In this document: piece by piece, positions 25,193 through 34,728 of the stretch | Position numbering within the stretch: position 1 is the stretch's first letter | Layout of the letters: each line of letters starts with the position of its first letter | Source of the DNA: Hyphomicrobiales bacterium | GTDB taxonomy: Bacteria; Pseudomonadota; Alphaproteobacteria; Rhizobiales; Rhizobiaceae | NCBI GenBank assembly: GCA_900471925.1 | Contig: UCGV01000016.1 | Coordinates: forward strand, 1-64,000 | Length of the DNA: 64,000 nucleotides | Direction: 5' to 3' | Program-made: the position numbers and the translations under genes | Notes under the pieces: model-generated | Databases searched by the model: none | What the model was told of the DNA's origin: nothing | The model's input: only the letters and a program-made list of their open reading frames with translations

Positions 25193-25762
25193 TTACTGAG
25201 TCATAGAAGCATCAAGGCTCTGGTTCAACGCCAGAACATTGACGGTCGGTTCGCCGAGCAGGCCGAGTTCGCGGCCGGTAACGGCTGCATCGACCAGGGA
25301 CTTGACCTTGGCTTCATCGATACCGCGAGCCTTGGCGACGCGCGGTACCTGGAAGTAGGCGGCATCGGGCGAGATATGTGGATCGAGGCCGCTGCCTGAG
25401 GCCGTGACGAGGTCAACGGGAACCTCGGCATTTGGGTTGGTCGCCTTGGCCGCTTCATAGTCGCTCTTCACACGGTCTATCAGCTTCTGGCTGGTCGGGC
25501 CGAGGTTAGAGCCGGAGGAAGCAGCGGCATTGTAGCCGTCACCGGCGGCCGACGGACGGCCGTGGAAATACTTGTCGCTGGTGAAGGCCTGGCCGATCAG
25601 CGTAGAGCCGATAACCTGACCATCCTTTTCGATGAGGCTGCCATTCGCCTGATAGGGGAAGATCGCCTGAGCGGCGCCCGTCATGGCAAGCGGATAGAGA
25701 AGGCCCGTGATGGCAGTGGTGGCAACGATCATGACGATTGCCGGACGAAGTTCTTTCAACAT
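25193..25762 (-). CDS. kdpC: K+-transporting ATPase subunit KdpC
   Basis: A 189-aa single-span subunit. An N-terminal membrane helix (residues about 8-30, ending TGLLYPLAMTG) anchors a periplasmic domain with FHGRPSAAG, ASSGSNLGPTS and GSGLDPHISP, all KdpC hallmarks. It stabilises the KdpFABC complex. kdpC starts 12 bp after kdpB. Confidence 0.97.
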   Translation of the reverse strand: MLKELRPAIVMIVATTAITGLLYPLAMTGAAQAIFPYQANGSLIEKDGQVIGSTLIGQAFTSDKYFHGRPSAAGDGYNAAASSGSNLGPTSQKLIDRVKSDYEAAKATNPNAEVPVDLVTASGSGLDPHISPDAAYFQVPRVAKARGIDEAKVKSLVDAAVTGRELGLLGEPTVNVLALNQSLDASMTQ

Positions 25763-25774
25763 TGTCTAGACTCC

Positions 25775-27835
<2,061 letters not shown>

Positions 27836-27880
27836 AAGAGACTCCAGCTTTGAAACGAGGATGGCGAACCGGACAGCCGG

Positions 27881-28036
27881 TCAGCCCTGTAAAATTCTGA
27901 TGGCGCAGACGATCACGAGTAGGCCTGCCATCATCACCAGGATGATGTCGGAGGCGCGGGGCGTCCGCTGGGCTCCACGCCCCGGCAGACCGGGACGTGG
28001 ATGGAAGGCTTTTCGAAGCCTGTGGCGGATGAGCAT
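27881..28036 (-). CDS. 51-aa membrane peptide between kdpA and kdpB
   Basis: This 51-aa frame is too short for most gene finders. It begins at an ATG 10 bp after the kdpA stop and ends 45 bp before kdpB. The N-terminal half is strongly basic and Pro-rich (MLIRHRLRKAFHPRPG); residues about 31-47 (IILVMMAGLLVIVCAI) form one membrane helix. Basic-inside orientation predicts a cytosolic N-terminus. By position it could be an accessory subunit or regulator of KdpFABC. I do not recognise a named family. Confidence 0.6.
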   Translation of the reverse strand: MLIRHRLRKAFHPRPGLPGRGAQRTPRASDIILVMMAGLLVIVCAIRILQG

Positions 28037-28046
28037 GATGCCTACC

Positions 28047-29750
28047 TCAGAAGGTCTGGCCGGCGATCATGACCAGGTGCTCGACGACAGGGCCGAGGGC
28101 CAGGGCCGGGAAGAAGGTGAGACCACCGACGATCAGGATCGTGCCGATCAGCAGGCCGACAAAGAGCGGGCCGTCAGTCGGGAAGGTGCCTGCCGAGGCC
28201 GGAACCGTCTTCTTCGTGACCAGCGAGCCGGCAATGGCAAGCGCCGGGATGATGACGAGGAAGCGGCCCATCAGCATGCCGAGACCAAGCGTGATGTTGT
28301 ACCAGGGCGTATTGCCGGTCAGGCCACCGAAAGCCGAGCCGTTGTTGGCCGCAGCCGACGTATAGGCATAGAGGATTTCGGAGAAGCCGTGCGGGCCGGC
28401 CGTGCCGACCGAGGCGACGGCAGACGGCAGTACCGTTGCTATTGCTGTGAAAACCAGCATGGCGAGCGGCAGGCAGAGGATGGCGAGAACGGCCATCTTC
28501 ATTTCCTTCGCCTCGATCTTCTTGCCGAGATATTCCGGCGTGCGGCCGACCATGAGGCCTGCCACGAAGACGGCGACGATGATGAAGAGCACAATGCCGT
28601 AGAAGCCTGCGCCGACGCCGCCGACGATGACTTCGCCGAGCTGCATGTTGATGAGCGGGATCAGGCCGCCGAGCGCGGTGAACGAACCGTGCATGGCATT
28701 GACCGCGCCGCAAGATGCGGCCGTGGTGATGACCGCAAACAGCGAGGACATGGCGACGCCGAAGCGGACTTCCTTGCCTTCCATGTTGCCGCCCTGCAGG
28801 CCGAAAGCGTGCATCAGTGGATTACCGGCAGCCTCAGCCCAATAGGTGATGCCGACGCCGACAATGAAGAGGACGCCCATCGCGGTGAGGATCGCCCAAC
28901 CCTGGCGCTGGTTGCCGACCATGCGGCCGAAGACGTTGGTGAAGGCTGCGCCAATCAGGAAAATAGACACCATCTGGATCATGTTCGAGATATTGTCGGG
29001 GTTCTCGAAGGGATGAGCCGAGTTCGTGTTGAAGAAGCCGCCGCCATTGGTGCCGAGCATCTTGATGGCGAGCTGCGAGGCGACGGGGCCAACGGCGATC
29101 GTCTGCTTGGCGCCTTCGAGCGTCGTCGCATCCACATAGGGGCCGAGGGTCTGCGGTACGCCGAGCCACACATAGGCGAGCGTCAGCACGATGCAGATCG
29201 GCAGCAGGATGTAGAGTGTGGCTCTGACCATATCGACCCAAAAATTGCCGATCGCCTTGCCGGACGCGCGCGAAAAGGCGCGGATCAGGCCGACGGCAAT
29301 CGCCATGCCGGTCGCAGCCGACACGAAATTCTGAACCGTGAGGCCCATCATCTGCGTCAGGTAAGACATGGTGCTTTCGCCGCCATAGTTCTGCCAGTTG
29401 GTGTTGGCGACGAAGCTGGTGGCGGTGTTGAAGGAGAGTTCCGGCCCAACCGCGGCCATGCCAGCCGGGTTATAGGGCAGCACGTCCTGGAACCGCATCA
29501 GCAGATAGAGGACGATGGTGCCGATGAGATTGAACATCAGCATCGCGAAGGCATAGGAGGTCCAGTGTTGGTCTTCGCGCTCGCTGGTGCCGGCAACGGC
29601 GTAAAGCCCCCGTTCGATCGGAACGAGGACCGGTGAAAGGATTGTGCGCTCGCCGTTGAAGACACGCGTCATGTAACCGCCGAGCGGTTTGACGAGCACA
29701 AGGACGATCCCGCAATAAAGCAGGATCTGAAGCCATCCGTTGAGGGTCAT
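28047..29750 (-). CDS. kdpA: K+-transporting ATPase channel subunit KdpA
   Basis: A 567-aa K+ channel-like subunit with about ten membrane segments. Selectivity-filter-type loops are seen (TNWQNYGG, GTNGGGFFNTNSAHP, TSAAANNGSAFGG), as expected for the four repeated pore units of KdpA. It selects K+ and passes it to KdpB. The start is the ATG at 29750, 51 bp after kdpF. Confidence 0.97.
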   Translation of the reverse strand: MTLNGWLQILLYCGIVLVLVKPLGGYMTRVFNGERTILSPVLVPIERGLYAVAGTSEREDQHWTSYAFAMLMFNLIGTIVLYLLMRFQDVLPYNPAGMAAVGPELSFNTATSFVANTNWQNYGGESTMSYLTQMMGLTVQNFVSAATGMAIAVGLIRAFSRASGKAIGNFWVDMVRATLYILLPICIVLTLAYVWLGVPQTLGPYVDATTLEGAKQTIAVGPVASQLAIKMLGTNGGGFFNTNSAHPFENPDNISNMIQMVSIFLIGAAFTNVFGRMVGNQRQGWAILTAMGVLFIVGVGITYWAEAAGNPLMHAFGLQGGNMEGKEVRFGVAMSSLFAVITTAASCGAVNAMHGSFTALGGLIPLINMQLGEVIVGGVGAGFYGIVLFIIVAVFVAGLMVGRTPEYLGKKIEAKEMKMAVLAILCLPLAMLVFTAIATVLPSAVASVGTAGPHGFSEILYAYTSAAANNGSAFGGLTGNTPWYNITLGLGMLMGRFLVIIPALAIAGSLVTKKTVPASAGTFPTDGPLFVGLLIGTILIVGGLTFFPALALGPVVEHLVMIAGQTF

Positions 29751-29801
29751 GGGAGGAAACTTTCAGTACCCGGCTGCTTCTGGATTGGAAGCGCCGGCGC
29801 T

Positions 29802-29891
29802 TTAGAAACGTTCTGGGCGGATGAGAGCGTAAGTGAGGTAGACGGTGAGAAACACGGTTACGGCACCGCTCAAGACATAATCGAGGGTCAT
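29802..29891 (-). CDS. kdpF: KdpF small membrane subunit
   Basis: A 29-aa hydrophobic peptide (MTLDYVLSGAVTVFLTVYLT then YALIRPERF) immediately upstream of kdpA. Length, the single helix and the closing L-x-RPE-RF are typical of KdpF, a lipid-like stabiliser of the Kdp complex. AGGAG lies 9 nt upstream of the ATG. Confidence 0.92.
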   Translation of the reverse strand: MTLDYVLSGAVTVFLTVYLTYALIRPERF

Positions 29892-29905
29892 CAGTGTTTC
29901 TCCTG

Positions 29906-29986
29906 TCAAAGCCGGTCACAGGCGCGCGTATAGGCAAAGCATAGCCCGAAGAATATGATTGCTGTGCCGAGTAGAATTATATCCAT
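29906..29986 (-). CDS. 26-aa membrane peptide upstream of kdpF
   Basis: A 26-aa frame (MDIILLGTAIIFFGLCFAYT then RACDRL) with one predicted membrane helix and a short basic tail, preceded by CGGAG. An ATG one codon upstream (29989) is an equal start. Its stop is 14 bp before kdpF, so it is the first gene of the kdp operon. Similar tiny frames ending in a CDRL-like tail precede kdpF in other proteobacteria to my recollection, but no function is established. Confidence 0.65.
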   Translation of the reverse strand: MDIILLGTAIIFFGLCFAYTRACDRL

Positions 29987-30123
29987 CATCGATCGTGACT
30001 CCGGTTTGTTATTCTTGGAGTCAGACAAGACAAAGGGCGCCGGCTCGCTGGAGGCGGCACCTTTATGCTTTCTGGCGTGGAGATGATCACTGTGATCTCT
30101 CGGGCATTAATATGCGACCGAAG

Positions 30124-30187
30124 CGCATAAAGGATCGAGATTGCGTCGGGCGCATCAATATAAAAATCTTATAAATGCCTTTATGCG
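30124..30187 (-). promoter_or_regulatory. Candidate KdpE box upstream of the kdp operon
   Basis: On the minus strand TTTATA occurs twice exactly 11 bp apart (30175-30170 and 30164-30159), the direct-repeat geometry used by OmpR/PhoB-family regulators, in a T-rich context like known KdpE sites. A perfect 10-bp inverted repeat (CGCATAAAGG at 30124-30133, CCTTTATGCG at 30178-30187) frames it. It lies about 170 bp upstream of the first kdp gene. Confidence 0.5.
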
Positions 30188-30277
30188 GCTAAACCTGGCT
30201 AAAGGGTGCTCCGGCAAACGAAAAGCGCCGTGTCCTGATGGCACGACGCAATATCGGACAACGGAATATCGCAGCGT

Positions 30278-30640
30278 TCAGGGATCGACCCGAAACTGAT
30301 AATGGCCCTCGGCGCTGTGGCCATCCAGGGAAAGCACTCGCCAGTTGAGCGTATAATTGCCCGGCGCCATCGCAGGATCGAGCGGAACTTTGAAGATCGA
30401 TCCTTCCGGACCGGAGAGGAAAGGCTTACCCGTAGGGAGTACGAGACCCTGAGCGTCCAGCAGGATCGCCGATGAGCGATCAAGGTCGACAGGGCCGGTG
30501 AAGGTCAATTCGAGATTGGCCGGCACCAGCTTTTCTTCCTGCTGCAGCGGCGGTAGCGATGCTTCTTCGATCGCCGCAGACGCCCCGCTTGCGGTAAAGA
30601 GAAGGGATGCGAACATGCAGAATGACACAATCGGCTTCAT
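30278..30640 (-). CDS. CopC-like periplasmic protein lacking the N-terminal His
   Basis: A 120-aa protein with a Sec signal peptide (residues 1-22) and a CopC-type beta-barrel (LTFTGPVDL, GNYTLNWRVLSLDGH). The Cu(II) site of CopC uses the mature N-terminal His plus Asp and His of a DxH motif. D106 and H108 are present, but the mature protein starts AIEEA with no His. Copper binding may be altered or lost. It lies next to the kdp regulatory region, downstream of the small basic protein gene. Confidence 0.8.
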   Translation of the reverse strand: MKPIVSFCMFASLLFTASGASAAIEEASLPPLQQEEKLVPANLELTFTGPVDLDRSSAILLDAQGLVLPTGKPFLSGPEGSIFKVPLDPAMAPGNYTLNWRVLSLDGHSAEGHYQFRVDP

Positions 30641-30714
30641 GACGGTCCTCCTTACATTGCCGTCCGCACGGTGCCGGGCGCGTCATGCTCCGGTCACGCC
30701 ATGCTGGCGTATGC

Positions 30715-30918
30715 CTAATAACGCTGTGAAGGGCGATTTCGATCCAGTGCACGTGTATTAACGCGTACCGGCTGGAGCAGCGGCTGCGGTTGGCTGTACT
30801 GGGGAAGAGCGGCAACGGCTTCCGTCACCAGCATTCGCCAGAATTCACGGAGCTTTCTTCTGAACGGCGAATGATTGGACGACCGGTTTTTACCGATGTT
30901 ACGTTCACTGCGCTGCAT
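30715..30918 (-). CDS. Small basic hypothetical protein
   Basis: A 67-aa Arg/Pro/Gln-rich protein (for example SPFRRKLREFWRML, ALDRNRPSQRY) with no signal peptide or membrane helix. The main support is an excellent ribosome site, AAGGAG, 8 nt upstream of the ATG. It is 75 bp upstream of the CopC-like gene on the same strand and could share its transcript. No family recognised. Confidence 0.5.
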   Translation of the reverse strand: MQRSERNIGKNRSSNHSPFRRKLREFWRMLVTEAVAALPQYSQPQPLLQPVRVNTRALDRNRPSQRY

Positions 30919-31158
30919 TCTCGTTCTCCTTCCGATCTTGGCACGGTCACTAAACTGAAATGTAGTCCTGACCGGGCATTTCCGGAATCATACGGAGGTC
31001 TATGACGCGCCTATCTTTCGGGTGATGGGCAGACGAGCATTTCGTCACTTGCCGGGCAGAAGCCTTCCGGAAGCATTTGAATTACTGCGCCTTAAGGTCT
31101 TATAGTTGCCGCAACGGCACCCGATGAATCGCGGGAGCCATAGGGAAGGAAACCGATC

Positions 31159-32202
31159 ATGACCAAAGTCCGTGCGCTGGTGCTGGAGCGCCAGCATGAG
31201 CTTGCGCTGCGCGATATCGATCTGCCTCTGGAGACGGGGCCGGGGCAGGTAAAGATCAAGATCCATACCGTCGGCGTCTGCGGTTCCGATGTGCATTATT
31301 ATACGCACGGCAAGATCGGCCCGTTCATCGTCAACGAGCCGATGGTGTTAGGTCATGAAGCCGCCGGTACGGTGGTCGAGGTCGGCACCGGTGTGACGCA
31401 TCTGAAGGTTGGCGATCGTGTGTGCATGGAACCCGGCATTCCCGATCCCAACTCAAAGGCAAGCCGTCTCGGCATGTACAATGTCGATCCGGCCGTGACC
31501 TTCTGGGCAACGCCGCCGATCCATGGCGTGCTGACCCCCGAAGTCGTCCATCCGGCCAATTACACGTTCAAACTGCCCGACAATGTCAGCTTCGCAGAAG
31601 GCGCGATGGTCGAGCCCTTCGCAGTCGGCATGCAGGCGGCGACCAAGGCAAAGATTGCGCCCGGCGATACCGCCGTCGTGCTCGGCGCCGGGCCGATAGG
31701 CACGATGGTGGCGATTGCAGCCCTTGCCGGTGGCTGTGCCCGTGCGATCGTTGCGGACCTTGCCCAGCCGAAGCTCGATATTGCCGCGCAGTATCAAGGT
31801 GTCATCCCGGTCAATATCCGCGAGAAGAACCTTGCAGAGGAGGTCAGCCGGCTCACCGATGGCTGGGGTGCCGATGTCGTGTTCGAATGCTCCGGCTCGC
31901 CGAAGGCCTGGGAGACGATCATGGCCTTGCCGCGTCCGGGCGGTGTCATCGTTGCCGTCGGACTGCCGGTCAATCCAATCGGTTTCGACGTTTCGACGGC
32001 CTCGACGAAAGAGATCCGTATCGAGACGGTGTTCCGCTACGCCCATCAGTATGAGCGTTCAATCGCGCTTCTCGCGTCAGGCCGCGTCGATCTGAAGCCG
32101 CTGATCTCGGAGACCTTTGCCTTCAAGGATTCGATCAAGGCCTTCGACCGTGCCGTCGAGGCGCGTCCAACCGACGTCAAGCTGCAGATCGTCATGGAAT
32201 AA
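31159..32202 (+). CDS. Zinc-dependent polyol (xylitol-type) dehydrogenase
   Basis: A 347-aa medium-chain dehydrogenase closest to xylitol/sorbitol dehydrogenases, oxidising a polyol to a ketose with NAD+. Catalytic zinc ligands are C41, H66, E67 and E152 (VGVCGSDVH, GHEAAG, MVEPFAVG); the Rossmann motif GAGPIG is near residue 177. The usual four-Cys structural zinc loop (about residues 95-110) reads PDPNSKASRLGMYN, so that zinc is absent, as in one xylitol dehydrogenase branch. It appears monocistronic; GGAAGGAAA precedes the ATG. Confidence 0.88.
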   Translation: MTKVRALVLERQHELALRDIDLPLETGPGQVKIKIHTVGVCGSDVHYYTHGKIGPFIVNEPMVLGHEAAGTVVEVGTGVTHLKVGDRVCMEPGIPDPNSKASRLGMYNVDPAVTFWATPPIHGVLTPEVVHPANYTFKLPDNVSFAEGAMVEPFAVGMQAATKAKIAPGDTAVVLGAGPIGTMVAIAALAGGCARAIVADLAQPKLDIAAQYQGVIPVNIREKNLAEEVSRLTDGWGADVVFECSGSPKAWETIMALPRPGGVIVAVGLPVNPIGFDVSTASTKEIRIETVFRYAHQYERSIALLASGRVDLKPLISETFAFKDSIKAFDRAVEARPTDVKLQIVME

Positions 32203-32208
32203 GGCCCG

Positions 32209-32778
32209 CTACGGATACTTGGTTCCAAACTTGCTCTTGCGAAGCACCAGTGCTGCGGCTGCGATCACAGCCGCGGCGCCAAGTGCGATAAGCAGATGAT
32301 GGTGTAGCGGCAGGTAGCCGAATATCTGGTGAATGCCGTGTCCGAAGGCATAGCCGAGCGCCGTGAAGAGCTGGCCCCAGACGATAGCGGCCAGCAGGTT
32401 CAGCACGAGGAAGCGCTGCGTCGATATCCGCGTCGTACCGATGACGATCGGGCTGATCGTCCGCAATCCCACCAGAAAGCGAAATGCAAAGATGAAGCCG
32501 GTCGGATATTTTTCGAGTAGCTGCGTGACGCGTGTCAGCGCCGGCGTCTCCATGACGCGGCGAACGATCTTCCATCGGGCGGCATACCGTCCGGCAAAAA
32601 ACCACATCTGATCGCCGGCAAAAGATCCTGCCGTGGCGGCCATCGAAGCGGCCCAATAGGGCAGAAGGCCACGATGGGCGATGACCCCGCCAAGAAAGGC
32701 TGCGGTTTCGCCTTCGAAGGCGGTGCCGAGAAAAATCGCGGGAAGGCCGTAACCCTCGATCAGCAGTTCGATATTCAA
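32209..32778 (-). CDS. DedA-family membrane protein
   Basis: A 189-aa integral membrane protein of the DedA/SNARE-associated family. Visible motifs are EGETAAFLGG near residue 22, the amphipathic GDQMWFFAGRYAARW and FAFRFLVGLRTISPIVIG, the latter with the conserved Arg needed for lipid-carrier or proton-linked function. The start codon is TTG at 32778, supported by GGAGG 8 nt upstream and by the absence of a nearby ATG. DedA proteins aid membrane homeostasis and recycling of undecaprenyl phosphate or other lipids. Confidence 0.88.
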   Translation of the reverse strand: MNIELLIEGYGLPAIFLGTAFEGETAAFLGGVIAHRGLLPYWAASMAATAGSFAGDQMWFFAGRYAARWKIVRRVMETPALTRVTQLLEKYPTGFIFAFRFLVGLRTISPIVIGTTRISTQRFLVLNLLAAIVWGQLFTALGYAFGHGIHQIFGYLPLHHHLLIALGAAAVIAAAALVLRKSKFGTKYP

Positions 32779-32812
32779 AAACCGGCCTCCGACTGATTAT
32801 GGAGCTTGCGGA

Positions 32813-34174
32813 TCAGATCGACTTCAGGTCACCCAGCAGCGTCGGGATCAGTTCCGAGACTGTCGGGTGGATTGGCACCGACCATTTAAGCACCGGATAG
32901 GTCGTACCCGCATTCATGGCGTCGATGAAACCGTGGATCGCCTCGTCGCCTTCGATGCCAAGAATGGCGGCGCCGAGAATCTCCTTGGTCTCGGCATCCG
33001 CTACCACCTTCATGAATCCCTTGGTTTCTCCGCGCTCATTGGCACGGCCGACCCGGTTCATCGGGCGGGTCGAAACCATGATCTTGCGGCCGGAGGCGCG
33101 CGCCTGCTTTTCCGTCATGCCGACGCGGCCGAGTGGCGGATCGATGTAGAGGGCATAGGCCAGAATGCGGCTCGAGAGCTTGCGGTCTTCCCCATCGAGC
33201 ATATTGGCGGCCGCGATCTCGAAGTCATTATAGGAGGTATGGGTGAAGGCCCCGTGGCCGTTGCAGTCGCCAAGCGCCCAGATGCCTTCGACATTGGTGG
33301 CCAGCCGGTCGTCTACAGTGATGAAACCGCGCTTGTCCGTGACGACACCTGCAGCATCGAGGCCGAGGTCGTCCGTATTCGGTACCCGCCCGGTGGCAAC
33401 GAGCACATGACTGGCTGCAACCGTCTCGGAATCGATCGTAACGGTTGCGCCATCGGCCCTCTTTGCGAAGCGGATATCCTTGACGTCGGTGTGGATCTTG
33501 ATGCCTTCGGATCTCATGATATCGGCGATCGCATCGGAAATATCCTCGTCCTCGCGGGAAGCGAGTTTCGGGCCGCGCTCGATCACCGTCACGTCAGCGC
33601 CGAAGCGTCGGTACATCTGGGCAAATTCCAGGCCGATATAACTGCCGCCGATAACGGCAAGATGTTTTGGCAGGCTGTCGAGATGGATGATGCCGGTGCT
33701 GGTGAGGTAATCGATATCGGCAAGGCCCGGCATGTCTGGAATGACAGGGCGTGCTCCGACATTCAGGAAGATCTTCGGCGCTGTCAGCATCTCGCCGTTG
33801 ACGGTGATTTCTTTCGGGGCCGTGAAGCGTGCATGGCCATAGATGACAGTCATGGTTTTCAGGCCACTGAACCAGTTCGCAAGCCCATTGCGCGAACTCA
33901 TGGTGACCGCCTCGGCGCGTGCGCGCACGGTCTTCATATCAATGGCGATTTCGCCCGATATCTGGACGCCATATTCGGCGCCGTGCCGCGCCACATGGGC
34001 GGCACGCGCGCTTGCGACAAGCGTCTTGGTCGGCATGCAGCCTGCGTTGACGCAGGTGCCGCCGAGGAACTTGCGTTCGATCAGCGCCACCTTCATGCCC
34101 TTTGCCGCCATGCGGGCGGCGAGGAATGGGCCGGCTTGGCCGGCACCGATGAAGATTGCGTCGAAGCTTTTCAT
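32813..34174 (-). CDS. FAD-dependent pyridine nucleotide-disulfide oxidoreductase
   Basis: A 453-aa flavoprotein of the mercuric reductase/dihydrolipoamide dehydrogenase superfamily. It has the FAD motif GAGQAGPFLAARMA, the redox-active disulfide C41/C46 (GGTCVNAGCMPTK), the NAD(P) motif GGSYIGLEFAQMYRR and the C-terminal HPTVSE base. The mercury-binding N-terminal domain and C-terminal Cys pair of true MerA are missing, so the electron acceptor is unknown. The start ATG overlaps the stop of the DUF4126 gene (TGATG). Confidence 0.9.
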   Translation of the reverse strand: MKSFDAIFIGAGQAGPFLAARMAAKGMKVALIERKFLGGTCVNAGCMPTKTLVASARAAHVARHGAEYGVQISGEIAIDMKTVRARAEAVTMSSRNGLANWFSGLKTMTVIYGHARFTAPKEITVNGEMLTAPKIFLNVGARPVIPDMPGLADIDYLTSTGIIHLDSLPKHLAVIGGSYIGLEFAQMYRRFGADVTVIERGPKLASREDEDISDAIADIMRSEGIKIHTDVKDIRFAKRADGATVTIDSETVAASHVLVATGRVPNTDDLGLDAAGVVTDKRGFITVDDRLATNVEGIWALGDCNGHGAFTHTSYNDFEIAAANMLDGEDRKLSSRILAYALYIDPPLGRVGMTEKQARASGRKIMVSTRPMNRVGRANERGETKGFMKVVADAETKEILGAAILGIEGDEAIHGFIDAMNAGTTYPVLKWSVPIHPTVSELIPTLLGDLKSI

Positions 34175-34632
34175 CAGACTGCCCACGCAATCAGGATGGC
34201 GCCGATGACGGCAACGGCATCTTCGATCAAGGCCGCCGGACGATCCTGACCGAAGGAGGCTGCGAGCCTGCCACGAACGGCAGCGCCGCCGAGTGTGCCG
34301 ATGACGGCGCCAATGACGCCGGCGATCAGGCCGCCGAAGAGAAGGCTACTCGCAACGCCGATAACGGCGCCGCAGAGTGCACCGACGACGATGCGGGTAC
34401 CGAATTGGATCGGCACCTTGCGGGAGGGGGTAGTCGGCAGCTGGTCGGTGATGAGCTCAACGATGGCAAGCGCCGTCAGAATCCACGGCGTCCACTGGTA
34501 GCCCATGAAGGCGAGCGGTGTCTGAGAAATATCGAACCAGCCGAGCGCCGCGCCCCAGGCAATGGCGGCCGGTGCGGTCATGGCGCGAAGACCGGCGATG
34601 ACGCCGATCAGAAGTGCGAGCAGCAGAAACAT
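34174..34632 (-). CDS. DUF4126 family membrane protein
   Basis: A 152-aa, strongly hydrophobic protein with about four membrane segments and the family features GLRAMTAPAAIAWGA, ELITDQLPTTPSR and an Ala/Gly-rich end. Function is unknown. The ATG at 34632 with GGGGGA upstream is preferred over the TTG two codons earlier. It is translationally coupled to the oxidoreductase by a stop-start overlap, suggesting joint function. Confidence 0.8.
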   Translation of the reverse strand: MFLLLALLIGVIAGLRAMTAPAAIAWGAALGWFDISQTPLAFMGYQWTPWILTALAIVELITDQLPTTPSRKVPIQFGTRIVVGALCGAVIGVASSLLFGGLIAGVIGAVIGTLGGAAVRGRLAASFGQDRPAALIEDAVAVIGAILIAWAV

Positions 34633-34728
34633 ATACAAATCCCCCTTGCCCCGCAGGCCTCTCTGCCGCGGTGAGGGGAGGTTTGCATATTGTTATCTAG
34701 CTTGCAATTCGCCTTGTGCCCGATCGAT

